From the NCBI GenBank assembly GCA_036346355.1, contig CM070580.1, positions 17,413,374 through 17,477,373 on the forward strand: a DNA stretch of 64,000 nt, given 5' to 3'. Shown piece after piece: positions 47,066-58,539 of the stretch (position 1 is its first letter; the number at the start of each line of letters is the position of its first letter). Below the pieces are notes generated by a model that was given only the letters and a program-made list of their open reading frames with translations, ran no database searches and had not been told where the DNA came from. The stretch comes from Rhipidocladum racemiflorum (Eukaryota; Streptophyta; Magnoliopsida; Poales; Poaceae). Made by a program: the position numbers and the translations under genes.

Positions 47066-50000
47066 ATGGCCATGGAAGCCGCCAAGTCGGTGACGCCGGG
47101 CGCTGTGGCCCTCATCCTGGCGAACCCGTCGCCGGACTCCGCCGCCGACGTGCCGGCGATCGTCGTCCAGGTCGTCGACCTCAAGCCCATCGGCACCCGC
47201 TTCACGTGAGCGCTCCTCACTCGGTCTCTCCCACTCCCTAACCATCTTGCTGATTCTGCAAACAGCCCAGCTCAGATCGCTCGCTTGGTCTTACCACCTG
47301 TGCTTCATCTTTGCGATTTTGGGCTGCGCATTGGCAGATATATTCTTCTGTGCGCCATTCTTTTTGGGTCGTCAGTGAATTTGACGATCTATTGTTGCCT
47401 TGCAGTTTCATGGCTAGCGACGGGAAGGCGAAGATAAAGGCGATGCTCCCCACCCACTTCGCGTCGGAGGTCCACTCCGGCAACCTCCAGAACCTCGGTC
47501 TCATCCGCATCCTCGACTACACCTGCAACACCATCCCAAACCAGCCGGACAAGTAAATGCACGCGCGTCCTTTACCCCCGTTAGACCATTCTTGTAGATT
47601 TTTTGTGCTCAATCTTTGGGCTACGTACATGTATGGCAGGGCCTTGATTATCACCAAATGTGAGGTCGTGTCCCAAGGGCTCGACGCTGAGATCAAGAGC
47701 GAGGTCAAGAAAGAAGAGGAGCCCGCGGTTCCCGTGAAGCCCAAGGATGAAGGCGTGGTTCTGTCCAAGCCCGCAGGTGCGCCCCTGGTTCTAGTTGCGT
47801 CGAAGCCGAAGCAGGAATTGAAGTCCGCGTCCCAGATTGTGAACGAGCAGCGCGGGAAGTAAGCGCTTCTTGCAGAGCCACATCCTTACTCTGCTGTCGT
47901 GCTTAAGGCTTGTGAAGAATTGCGGTTCATTGCCATCCTTTTGTTCTTGCAGTGCTGCTCCCGTGGCGCGCCTGGCCATGACAAGAAGGGTCCATCCTTT
48001 GATATCCTTGAATCCCTACCAGGGTAGCTGGGTCATCAAGGTGCGGGTCACAAGCAAAGGCAACCTGCGAACGTACAGGAATGCCCGCGGAGAAGGCCAT
48101 GTCTTCAACGTAGAGCTCACTGATGAGGATGTAAGTGCCTGAGTGTGTTAAATGGTCTGATATATGTAATTGCAGGTTATGTGAATTGAGTTCTTGTATG
48201 TGGATCGTTAAGCTGAATTTGCTGCCTTTGTGTACAGGGCACCCAGATCCAGGCCACCATGTTCAATGAGGCTGCAAAGAAGTTTTATCCGATGTTTGAG
48301 CTGGGGAAGGTCTACTTCATCTCCAAAGGATCGCTTAGAATTGCCAACAAGCAGTTCAAGACAGTTCAGAATGACTATGAGATGACCCTAAATGAGAACG
48401 CTGTTGTTGAAGAGGCTGAGGGGGAAACTTTTATTCCACAGGTGCAATACAACTTTGTCAAAATTGATCAGCTAGGATCATATGTTAATGGCAGGGAGCT
48501 AGTGGGTAAGTCAAGAGTTGTTTAAATTCACTGAGCTGTCTCTGTGTTCTTCATGCTTGATGCTGTGTTGTGACTAATTTTTACTCTATGTTCCGTGTTT
48601 ATTCTTGTAGATATTATTGTCATTGTTCAGAGTGTATCACCTAGTCTAAGCGTTCGGAGAAAGATTGACAATGAGACGATTCCGAAGCGTGATGTTGTTG
48701 TAGCAGATGACTCGTAAGCATCATTTAGCCTGTTAACCCTGTTAAAAGCTTAAAATGTTTGTTATTTTGCATGTGATGATTTACATTTAATTTGATGCCA
48801 GGAACAAAACTGTTACTGTTTCTCTTTGGAATGATCTAGCCACCACTGTTGGTCAAGAGCTCTTGGACATTGTTGGCACTGCACCTATCATTGCAATAAA
48901 GAGCCTAAAAGTATCCGACTTTCAAGGTATATTTGCTATCCCTATTCAATAAACTTTTCTTGAATGTCACTAACATGCGATTTGCCAAGTGCATACTAAC
49001 AGTTTCACTAAAATTTGTCTTCCAGGTGTGTCTCTTTCAACTGTGGGCAAAAGCACACTTGTGATCAATCCAGACTTGCCTGAGACACATAAGCTTCGAG
49101 CTTGGTAATATTCCCATCCTAAACACTTCTGGATTTTGAGTAGCTTCTCAAACAACTACCTACTAGGATCCTTGACTATATTTTGTCAAACAGGTACGAC
49201 TCTGAAGGGAAGGGTACTTCAATGGCATCAGTCGGTGCGGATATGGGAGCATCAAGAGCGGGTGGCTTGAGATCCATGTATTCTGATAGAGTTTTTCTGT
49301 CTCACATCACAAGTGACCCTACTTTGGGCCATGATAAGGTACAATCCTGAATGTTGCTACAGTACATAGTTAATCTGAACCTGAGTGTCTGGTGCAGAAT
49401 TCATGGTTGCAAACTTGCAATTGCCCCAAGTTGACTTGTTTTGTTTTTGCAGCCTGTTTTCTTCAGTTTGAGTGCCTATATAAGCCTTATAAAGCCAGAT
49501 CAGACCATGTGGTACCGTGCCTGCAAGACCTGCAACAAGAAAACGACTGAAGCAGTTGGAACAGGATATTGGTGTGAAGGATGCCAAAAGAATGATGCTG
49601 AGTGCTCATTGAGGTAAAGTTATGGCTGCACTACATCCATACCTGCTAGTATTTGCTTTGATACAAAGGCAAATCTAATGTTAACTTGGCTACTTCAGGT
49701 ACATTATGATCATCAAGGTCTCTGATCCATCTGGTGAGGCTTGGCTTTCTGCTTTCAATGACCATGCAGAGAGGATCATTGGCTGCAGCGCAGATGAGCT
49801 TGATCGGATTAGGAAAGAGGTAACTTCTGCCGATCCCACTACGACTTGGAAAATTGAATGTCCTGTAGTCTTTAGTCTTCAAAATGCAACAGTTTGCTTT
49901 TAGCCTAAGAATGTAGTGCAATTGTTGCAGGAGGGCGATGACAGTTACCATCTCAAGCTGAAAGGAGCTACTTGGGTTCCTCATTTGTTCCGCGTCAGTG

Positions 50001-50125
50001 TTGCGCAGAATGAATACATGAATGAGAAAAGGCAAAGGATCACTGTGAGGAGTGAAACACCGGTTGACTACGCAGCTGAATCAAGGTACCTGCTCGAGGA
50101 GATCGCGAAGCTAATGGCTTGCTAG
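47066..50125 (+). CDS. RPA1B: replication protein A 70 kDa DNA-binding subunit (RPA1), complete
   Basis: Twelve exons: 47066-47205, 47406-47552, 47640-47858, 47953-48130, 48238-48505, 48611-48713, 48802-48926, 49026-49104, 49194-49338, 49453-49613, 49699-49819, 49931-50125 (stop TAG). They give 626 residues, normal for RPA1. RPA binds single-stranded DNA in replication, repair and recombination. Visible parts: N-terminal OB fold, residues 1-105 (AIVVQVVDLKPIG, ILDYTCNTI); linker to about 170; DBD-A from about 182 (VHPLISLNPYQGSWVIKVRV); DBD-B from about 290 (FVKIDQLGSYVNGRELVDII, then VTVSLWNDLATTVGQELLD); DBD-C from about 430 with the zinc motif CKTCN...CEGCQ at about 492, 495, 510 and 513. 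The first ATG is used; a second in-frame ATG lies two codons later. The b-type assignment rests on adjacency to the Ninja gene, as I recall for rice, not on a phylogeny. Confidence 0.95.
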
Positions 50126-51854
50126 ATGCAATATTTGGTGAAGTTTGAAGTATCTCTCCAGGATGTTTTACTGTCATGACTCTTGTAAATTTTGTAATGT
50201 TTTGGCCTTGCAGTTTTCACTGCAAGAATGTGCTTACTAGTTTTAGATCTTCCTGTAATGTATGTAGTGGTTTGCTTACCGTGATTGGAAGAAACCAGGA
50301 TATGACGTTGTTAGGCAGTTCTTTGATCTTATTAAGTTATGTTCTGCTTCCCTGCAATTGTGCTGAACAGATGGCGATAACTGTACTTCTCAGCACTATT
50401 TGATGTCTGTCTGCGCTCCATTTCTTCCTGTGTATCATCCATCGTATTTTAGAAACAAGTTGTCCCGATATGACATAGTGAAGTTAACATGAATGAATCA
50501 CTCCCTTATTTTCTCAGAATTCTGTATGCTTTTCTCAACAATCTCCATCCTTGTAAAGGGGGTATAGATAACTATGGAGTTTATGTACATACTAAGCTAC
50601 TGACTGGAAGTAGCAAATTACAACTCAAACGATGTTCTATCACTGGTGACTGGGAGTCTGGAAGCCAAAGTTTCAAATTTTGTTTTTGGTTTATATCTTG
50701 TCACTTTTCGAAATTTGAATTTTTACCGAGATCTTGTTATTTTGAACAAAATTTAAACAAAATACAAAAAACAAAATTCAAATCTGGTTCTTTTTTAACT
50801 GAGATTTTTGAGATCTCGTTGAGATTTATCGAGAATTTGGTAATTTTTAACCAAACAAAAATTGGTTCAAAAATTATCAAAAAAAATTTAAAATTTTTGT
50901 GGATGGCCTTGACACATCACTAATTTTCCCATAAAAATGTCAGATAATGAAAGCATGAGGAATTTTTAAAAATTCAAACATTGCTATTGTCCTCAAAAAA
51001 AGACTAACCGACAAATTTTAACCGAATGAAAAATAATGCAAACCATGTTAGAAACTTTTGAAAATCTTTGTGGATGATCCTGACACTTCCATAATATTCT
51101 CATAAAATTTTTAGATGATGATCATGCTTGAGAAATTTTTACAAATTCAAACTGTGCTACTGAAGGCTGACCGACAAATTTTAACCGAATAAAAAATAGC
51201 TCAAACCATATTAGAAAATTTTAAAATTTTTTGTGAATGAACATGATGCAGCACTAATGTTTCCATAAAATTTTCAAATAATTATCAAGTTTAAGAAATT
51301 TTTAAAAATTCTGACAATTGAAGTACTTAATTTATGACCGTGAGAATTAATGTACATAGCATAACTGGATGATTTATTGACTCGCACGAAAAACGATACA
51401 AAGAATCTAATCTAGTCAAATTTATCGAGATCTCGTCGAGATTTTAGGTTGCCGTAGCACCTGAATTTTTTTTTAAAAAATTTCACCAGAATTATGAAAC
51501 TCGAGACCCAAATTTAGAGATTTCACCGAGATTTTTATCCTTGGAGCTGCGATAAGCCATAAACCATTAACCAGTGCCTATAATAAATGGTTCACCATAA
51601 AATTTGACCAAGTACGATTTTCTGGGACATCTACTTGGAAAGTAGAAGAGAGGTGCAGGAACAAGTGATGCTCGGAACAATTCAACAATGATCAAATGAT
51701 CAATGAATCGTGTTATCATTTGATGTTAAGAGGGAGCAATTTCTCACCATTTCCTTAGAATAATAAGCATTTTAACATAAAAGGGAATCTGGCAATGAGA
51801 TTCTACTCTGAAGCTATAGAACACTCGCAAGTTGCAGGATCCACAGGCGGTGGT
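50126..51854. other. intergenic between the convergent RPA1 and Ninja genes; 3' UTR and repeats
   Basis: 50126 to about 50400 is probably RPA1 3' UTR. From about 50690 to 51545 the DNA is AT-rich with GAGATCTCGT(T/C)GAGATTT motifs and a tandem repeat (listed separately). No gene is supported here. Confidence 0.55.
50840..51325. repeat. degenerate tandem repeat, three units of about 163-172 bp
   Basis: Each unit has TTTTAACC(G/A)AA, then TTAGAAA(A/C)TTTT, TTTGTG(G/A)ATGA, CATAAAATTTT and GA(G)AAATTTTTA(C/A)AAATTC in the same order. The phrase CCGACAAATTTTAACCGAAT starts at 51008 and again at 51171. The first unit is the most diverged. Confidence 0.7.
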
Positions 51855-54800
51855 TCAGAAGAAGGATGGCGGGATAGGGTTGACAACGATGTGCCTCAGC
51901 GGGTTGGCGACATCGCCACCTCCAGCATGCTTCACGAACTCCGCAGGAGTTAGGAAACTACCATGGCACACGCAGACAATCCTCACTTCCTCACCTTTCC
52001 TGTACTTGTACAGGAAGCCTTCAACCCTCTTGCCGTTGGGGAGTCCCTTGGTGCACACACATGGCATCTCCTGCATCATAACCATCTCCACATCACCCAT
52101 GCTCTTGGCTCTTGCTGCAAGTCTTCCGGAAATATGCTGTTGCTCTCCCCTGGAACCAAGGGCTGCTGCTCTCTCCGCCAATGCTGAAGATGACGGGGTG
52201 ATTATAATCGTGCCGTTTGTACCCTCAGTAGGGGTTGGAATGCCTGTTGATGGGCTGTGCTCTTCTGTGTTGGGAGTTCCTGGAAGAGCAGACGTAGATA
52301 GGCTTTAGTGAGGAGCACATACGCAAAGCTGATGAAGGTAGAAACAATGGAATAAGCACCGAATGCTTTGAACCATTGCATCAATAAAAACAGTTCAGAT
52401 CTATCAGCGTTAACCATACATAAGTGTTTTATAGGGACCCTCCATACTTCTGAGGTAACGGAAATATTAGACCGATGTCCAAAGGGCCAAATTAATACAG
52501 GCCACTCATTCGGTACGCCTCTGATGTATTTTAGTTGATTTGGTATTTTATACTTCAAACATAGCGGCCGCCACAGCTGAACAAGAAACCTGTTCTGGGA
52601 CCGTTACTGCACAATTAAGACAGACTTTAATGGGTTTTTTAAAAAGAAATACACTTCGACACATATCGATACCAAGGTAACATAAATAAGTAGAGTTTCT
52701 TAAAGCTTCCCAAACAACTACATGATTAAATTGGAGCAATTGATTAAAAGGTTTTGACTAGCATAAGGAACTAAACATGAAACTACGTAATGATGAAATG
52801 TCAGATCAGAATATAATGCTTGATGAAAAAGAAATATCGTCATACTGTCTAACTTACTGATGCAACAAACCTACAAAATATTACCTTTTGCGGCTGAATT
52901 CAGCATTTTTGGCATTCCTGACAAACTGCTACCTTGTGATGTAAATTTAGCCTGATGAGTTGGAGGAAGCCTATTTGAGTGATACTTGTCATTGCTATGG
53001 TTCAGATTTCCAGCTATCTGATTAGTCCCCATAGGAACACCATTAGAACTTTCTACTTTCTCGGCCCTTGCGTTCATCTCTTCTAGTATCTGCTCAGCTG
53101 CCTCTTTGGAAACGTTGGAAGTGAGAGAGTTCCTCCTCTCAATTCTCTTCCTCTTCACCTCAAGCCTCTTCAGACTCTGGGCCTCCTTTCTCTTCCTCCA
53201 CTCATCCTCAATGCCAGCAGGGAGTGAACTTGTCCTCATGAGGATGTCTGCAATATTCACTACAAAAGGAAAAATAGGTTCAGTTAGACTATTCTCGAAC
53301 TTAGTTCATGCTCAGTAAAACAGAAGATTTTATAAATGACTAGAAGTTGGGTTAAACCAGATTTGTTCGGTAACCGTTCACCAATACTGTTGCATGTTTT
53401 GTCTTCTTTTAAAAATATATGAGAATTTGTAAGAGTAGTGATGGCTACTTGATCTAATATTTTATTAAATCCTTCATTGGTCCGACATGAAATTGACATC
53501 TACAAAAATATAGATGGGGAAATAACCCCAGAACACTATACTGGAATGCTTGAATGAATAATGACGACGAAAAACAAGCAGAACAGGAGGTAGGGCTGAG
53601 GAGGCACTCCACAAATTTAGATGAGCACAGAAGAGAAAGGAGCTTTACTAATAAGTAGTGCCACGTCACTTAGTACATGCGCAAGATCAAGGTCCCACAT
53701 CTGTGAATCATGATGTCACTGGCTAGCCGGATCTTAAAACTTTTTTTTGAAGGAAGAAAACAGTAGGAGAGGCTCCTACTGTATTAATATATTACTAATG
53801 TATAAGGTTACAAAGAGTATTTACAATAGAACTGTACAAAAGAAATTGACAATGTTTGTAGCCAGGCGATAATATCAGCATGAAATTCATCCCTCACCCT
53901 GTGCAAATGCAAGGTGATGTCCTCCTTAAAAAGATATTTCCAATTTGTCAGCGTAGCATCTCTTTGCTCAAACATCTTCCCATTTCTCTGTTTCCATATA
54001 TGCCATGAAGCTATGATGAAGACTTCCATAAAGAATGGATGCGCTACTGCTTGCCTGCCTTTGAGAACTAGAGGTATGACCTTGTCATAAACATTCCAAA
54101 AAAGTTAATGATCTGCCAACATTGCTTACTAAACTGACAACCAAAGAAGAGGTGATGAAGTGTTTCCTCAGCGCCTGTGTCAAAAAGAACACAACTATAT
54201 ATGTTTCCAATGTTAAAGTGCCTTCTCCTAAGCATGTTTCTTGTATTAAGCCTGTCAGAGACAAGTAAACATGCAAAGACGTTCAGTTTTATAGTACATT
54301 TGCTCTTCCAAATCCATTGATAAACTACTGGGACTTGAAGCTCCTGGACTTGATGCTTATAAAATCTCCTTGAAGAATAGTTTGCAGTCCCCCAAATATA
54401 GGACCAAGAATCATCATTGCTGCTTGGCTGTGTGGTGACTCCTTGCAAATCCTCATCATGAGCCTCCACGCTAAGTGGCAAGTTAAATTGGTCGTGGGGG
54501 TCATTTTGCTGCAAGGAACCACTGACAGAGATATCCTGGTTCTTGGCATAAGAGTACAGCCTAGCATACTTAGCACTATCCTGCCCTCTGTCCATCGACC
54601 ATCTTTTGCTGACACTTTTTCACTGACAAGTGGTCACTCCCTCAATCATTCGAGCTTAATTAATTTTGAGCGCAAGTCCAGTAGGTTCCCGTGCTCAAGG
54701 GGTCAACGCAATGGCAGAGCCAGAAATTGGTGACAAGGTGGCGGAGGGACATGTAACAAGGGAACTATAGTATCTAATCACTTCACACTATAATTCGAAT

Positions 54801-56328
54801 GACAAAAAATACATTGTATGTTATGAAACAAATAAAAAATGACTTCAAATGTTATATTTCTTCATCTCGTGATACAAAGTAATACTTATGTCTATATATG
54901 TCTGAGCCATGCAATACGGTACAAGGGATGTTGATGGGGGACAGGACTGGAAGCGATTAATGATGAAATGTCTAACCAACATCCATAAAAAAATGCTGTT
55001 TAAGCAGTACTCCTAGACTTCTCACTTTACCAGTGGCAGCCATGCTAGCCTAGCCTGACCAAATCTTATTTGAGTATTTCTTTTCCTTACGCAATTTGAA
55101 CTCTCTGTACTGTTCACAAGCGTACAGCATTTATAATCTGAACTAACCATGCTGTTCATCAATGTAAAATATCAAAGTAACACCCTTCCCTCTGAGACCT
55201 GCATTTTAATTATGACACATCATCTCTAAGTAACATGCTCCCCTATTTGGAAGAAAGAAATCTGTAACATGCCTCCCCATTGAGACCTCCCATTTCAAGT
55301 GAACATTCAATTCAAACACTAAGAGGAGATGTTAGAAGGTACACACCACCACTTGCAGACATATGTTTATGAAACATGACCTAGAGGGCTGCTAGACCAG
55401 AACTAACATCCTGAAACTGACTTTCCAAGCAATTCAGCTACTTAATGCTTAAAATTGTACACAGTAGATGGTAGTACCGTAGTAGACTGACAGGTAACAG
55501 TTGTAAACAGACCAGCTCCATTGTTGGATGATATAAGTTGTAAACTGAAACAAAGCACGGCAAACAAGCTGTATGACAAATTTACAACTCCTTGGTGCTA
55601 ACGAGGTGACATATCTCATTAGCTTGCAAAAGCCCCATACCTAGGAACTCCACACAAGTGTCCGACTCCATACTTTATTCACCACTCACCAGGTGCAATT
55701 GGCAAATGGCAAGCCCCAATTTCACTTTCCTAATGTGCACAATACCCACAAATCTCAAACCAATCTTATAAACAATTTATGCTTATTATACCTAATGAAC
55801 GCCATCTTACCAAAGCGAACGCAAGTAACATTGCAAAGTATAAAATTTCAAAGCTAAAAATACCACCTTTCAATGCAAAAGGACTAAAGATAACACACTT
55901 CCCCATGGAAAGAAGCCAGACGCACCTTCCAGTCTTTGCCCTTCGCCGTCCGATGAGCCCGAGGACGGGCTCCCGCCCCCCGGCAGCCTCGCCGCGGGCA
56001 ACACCTCGACGTCATTCCCACGGCAACCTCTCCAGTCATCTAGCCTCTGCTTCTTCCTCACCTCCGACTCCGGCTTAACCGGCAGCGAGCTTGTCCTCGC
56101 GAGCGCGGGCGGCGCCAGTGCCACTTCCTCCGGCGCCAGGATGGACGCGACCGAGGTCGACCTGGCGAGCTTCTCCCCCCTCCTCTCCAGCCCGAACCGG
56201 CCGCCGAGCGACAGCCCAAGGCTAAGCTCCACCTCCTCCGTCTCCAAGTCCAAGCGCGGCTTCTGCTCGCGGCGGGGCCCGTCTCCCCTGCCGATGCCGC
56301 ACAGCAAGTCCCTCGGATAGCCCTCCAT
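51855..56328 (-). CDS. MODD: Ninja/AFP-family protein (MODD-like transcriptional co-repressor adaptor), complete
   Basis: Three exons on the minus strand: 56328-55926, 53259-52885, 52279-51855. All have GT/AG borders in phase, giving 400 residues and a TGA stop. Domain A, residues about 30-45, is the EAR-type repressor motif ELSLGLSLGG. Domain B with a basic stretch is in exon 2 (RTSSLPAGIEDEWRKRKEAQ then SLKRLEVKRKRIERRNSL). Domain C, in exon 3, is the TDBD-like end (MPCVCTKGLPNGKRVEGFLY, IVCVCHGSFLTPAEFVKHAG, NPLRHIVVNPIPPSFF). Family members bind ABI5-type bZIP factors and recruit TOPLESS co-repressors in the nucleus, dampening ABA response. The rice homologue MODD acts on OsbZIP46. The MODD assignment is from domain wording and the RPA1 neighbour, by memory. 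Exon 1 also holds a second, weaker RTSSLP motif. Intron 1 (2.7 kb) contains a LINE fragment. Confidence 0.93.
53740..54640 (-). mobile_element. LINE 3' fragment in intron 1 of the Ninja gene
   Basis: On the minus strand it encodes the zf-RVT end of an L1-type ORF2: WIWKSKCTIKLNVFACLLVS, LNTRNMLRRRHFNI, CVLFDTGAEETLHHLFFGCQ, and after a frame change ASWHIWKQRNGKMFEQRDA. A poly(T) run at 53741 (poly(A) on its own strand) marks the 3' end. It is in the same orientation as the host gene. I found no clear target duplication, and the right border is approximate. Confidence 0.8.
54641..55925 (-). other. rest of intron 1 of the Ninja gene
   Basis: AT-rich intron sequence without recognised exons or repeats. 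Confidence 0.5.
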
Positions 56329-56866
56329 TGTGTGAGCTTGTCACAGGAAGCTTCCGCGTCAAAGAAGAGCCTGGCGCGAGGGGAACCAAGAACAGGACAC
56401 CACGGTGAGCCAAGAGGAAGCACTGAGCACAGGATCAACCATTCCTGGCGCTGGGGCGGAGGCGGCGGGGAAGAGAGACGAGACTTACAAGGATCGCTGG
56501 GGGGACCTGGGCGAGGAGGAAGGAGGCCGCCATTGGGGACGCGCTGCGCTCTTCGCCGCGGCCTTCTGTGCCTTTCACGGGTGACGGGGAGAAGAAAGAG
56601 GAGGCGCTTCCCTGCAAAATTCCCCTCCGCTTTTGGGGCGTTTGAGTTTCTTCGGAATTGCAAACACGACCACGAGGGGACGCCTCGCGCGACACTTGTC
56701 GAGACCGGACGACGCGTGGCGCGGCACCTCGCGGCAGAAGCCGAACGGAGCCGAGCCCGAGGGTCGAGCTCGGCTGGAGCTGAGCCCGTGGTGTGTACGT
56801 GGAGCTATGGGCGCACGCCGTGGCCGGTGGGCCACCGGCTGAGCGACCCATCTAGTCTAGTTTCTA
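56329..56866 (-). promoter_or_regulatory. GC-rich 5' flank of the Ninja gene
   Basis: Directly upstream of the start codon, GC-rich, and probably holding the 5' UTR and promoter. Long open frames on both strands are chance GC-rich frames. No TATA box stands out. Confidence 0.4.
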
Positions 56867-56869
56867 TAA

Positions 56870-57086
56870 GGCCTTTCACAGTGGGAGTTTCATTTTCATT
56901 AAATGATGTGACATATCATCATGTTTGGTGACATGGCAAGATAGTTATGAAGAGAGAGATAGAAAGAGTTTCATGGGAGGTGAGTGGGTTTCATCAGGAT
57001 GAAACCTGAGATACACGGTTACCTAGACAAAAGTAGATGTGGCACTCTTGGAAACTGTGTAATGAAACTCTCCATTGTGAATGGCC
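56870..57086. mobile_element. Tourist/PIF-like MITE, 217 bp
   Basis: The inverted ends GGCCTTTCACAGTGGGAG and CTCTCCATTGTGAATGGCC are flanked by TAA on both sides (56867-56869 and 57087-57089). It lies about 540 bp upstream of the Ninja start codon. Confidence 0.85.
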
Positions 57087-57109
57087 TAAATCAATAGCTC
57101 GGTTGTCTC

Positions 57110-58140
57110 TCAATAATCAAGAGTACGATTGTACCTCAACACTTTATTTTGGATGAATACTAAGTAATGCATATAACTCATCAAAAACTCTTTCAAAAAA
57201 CTCATTGGGAAAAAGGGACGAAAAAAAGAGTACAATGCATCCATATATGGTGTTACACTTGTTGCCTCATTAAAAACTTTTACAAGAGAACTTCAGGATA
57301 ACTAAGGAAAAAAAGAGTACAACTTATAATTTTTTGGATTAAGGTAGTATCTTCAGGATCATACTATAGTTTATGGTTCAGGGATTTACTTTCCCTAAAC
57401 TTTGCACATATCTAATTCATGTCTTTCCAATGCTATGAGAATATATTTGAAAAATTGGATGTTGGTAAATACTTAATGAATTAGTTTGTATAATCATTAC
57501 CTCATTGTTATTTTGGAGTTCATGATGATACAAAAGTTTGGGGGCAATATGCTTTATAATATTGCTCTTTACATAACATATTTGCATTTGTGTAACACAA
57601 GCGAGATTATCTTTATAGATAATTGTGGAGGTGTCAACAGTATTAATGCCATATGATTTCTGGATGTGGCTAATCACACGTCTTAGCCAAACACATTCAT
57701 GTGGGACTTCATATAATGCTATTATCTCTGAGTGGTTAGTAGAGGTAGCTACCAAGGTCTGTATACGAGATTTTTTTACTCTCTTATGATCAGTGAAGGC
57801 ATCAGGTATATTATATCAATTTGTTGCATATTTATTATTCTTTCAACTTCATGTTCGGATTCTTTAGTGCGCTGAATGCCTATGGCATTCCAATATATTC
57901 CTCGGCATTCTTTAGTGTGGTACTTTTCTCCCTCTAATGCACGGAAATTATCCCCATCAAAGATACAACCAGCGTACCGTGTCATATAATGATCCCCTAT
58001 CAGTGGCTGCAGGTATTTAATAATTGATAGAGATTTATAACCTGCATAGGTCCCCAACTTCCAGTGAGGGTCCATAGATGTACGATGTGCTGATGAGATT
58101 GACACGTATATAGTATAACCAAATCTTTGCAGGTAGAAAA
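57110..58140 (-). pseudogene. Ty1/copia fragment: integrase end, RNase H and part of LTR
   Basis: On the minus strand 58105-57776 carries the segment after the integrase core (WKLGTYAGYKSLSIIKYLQP, RYAGCIFDGDNF, LEGEKYHTKE). At 57755-57417 lies the RNase H part (SEIIALYEVPHECVWLRRVI, IIYKDNLACV). The RT between them is missing. The region to 57110 resembles the LTR start also seen at 61680 on the other strand (GGATTTACTTTCCCT, AAAAAGAGTACAACTTATAA). Confidence 0.75.
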
Positions 58141-58539
58141 TACTTGGTTCCTTCCCACGTGCTATCTGGAAAGAAAAAATGTCATAGTATGCAGTTGGTC
58201 TGATGCAACAATTGTTTAATTGTTAAATCATACTCTTAATACAGAACAAAGTATAATCCAATGGCGGATGAGAAAATATGTCTAGAAGACAGTTGTACCA
58301 CACTAAGTGATTTGGAAATATTATGACTATCGACGGAAGCGATGTTCTCATATTTGGCACCGGAAGAATGCCATATTATACCTTAAGTCCAGTTGTACCT
58401 TTTTAAGATTTAAAGATATTGGTCTGAATCATTTCCATATGGAGATAGAGAATGCGTTTGGTACAGAATAACTACTCATGACTAAGTTTAATAGGTGTAA
58501 TAAATGTCTGGTTGAAAAACTTTCTTCCTTCTCCTTCGG

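Noticed and set aside
46815..47245. Minus-strand frames across the RPA1 promoter and exon 1
   Set aside because: Antisense shadows of GC-rich DNA.
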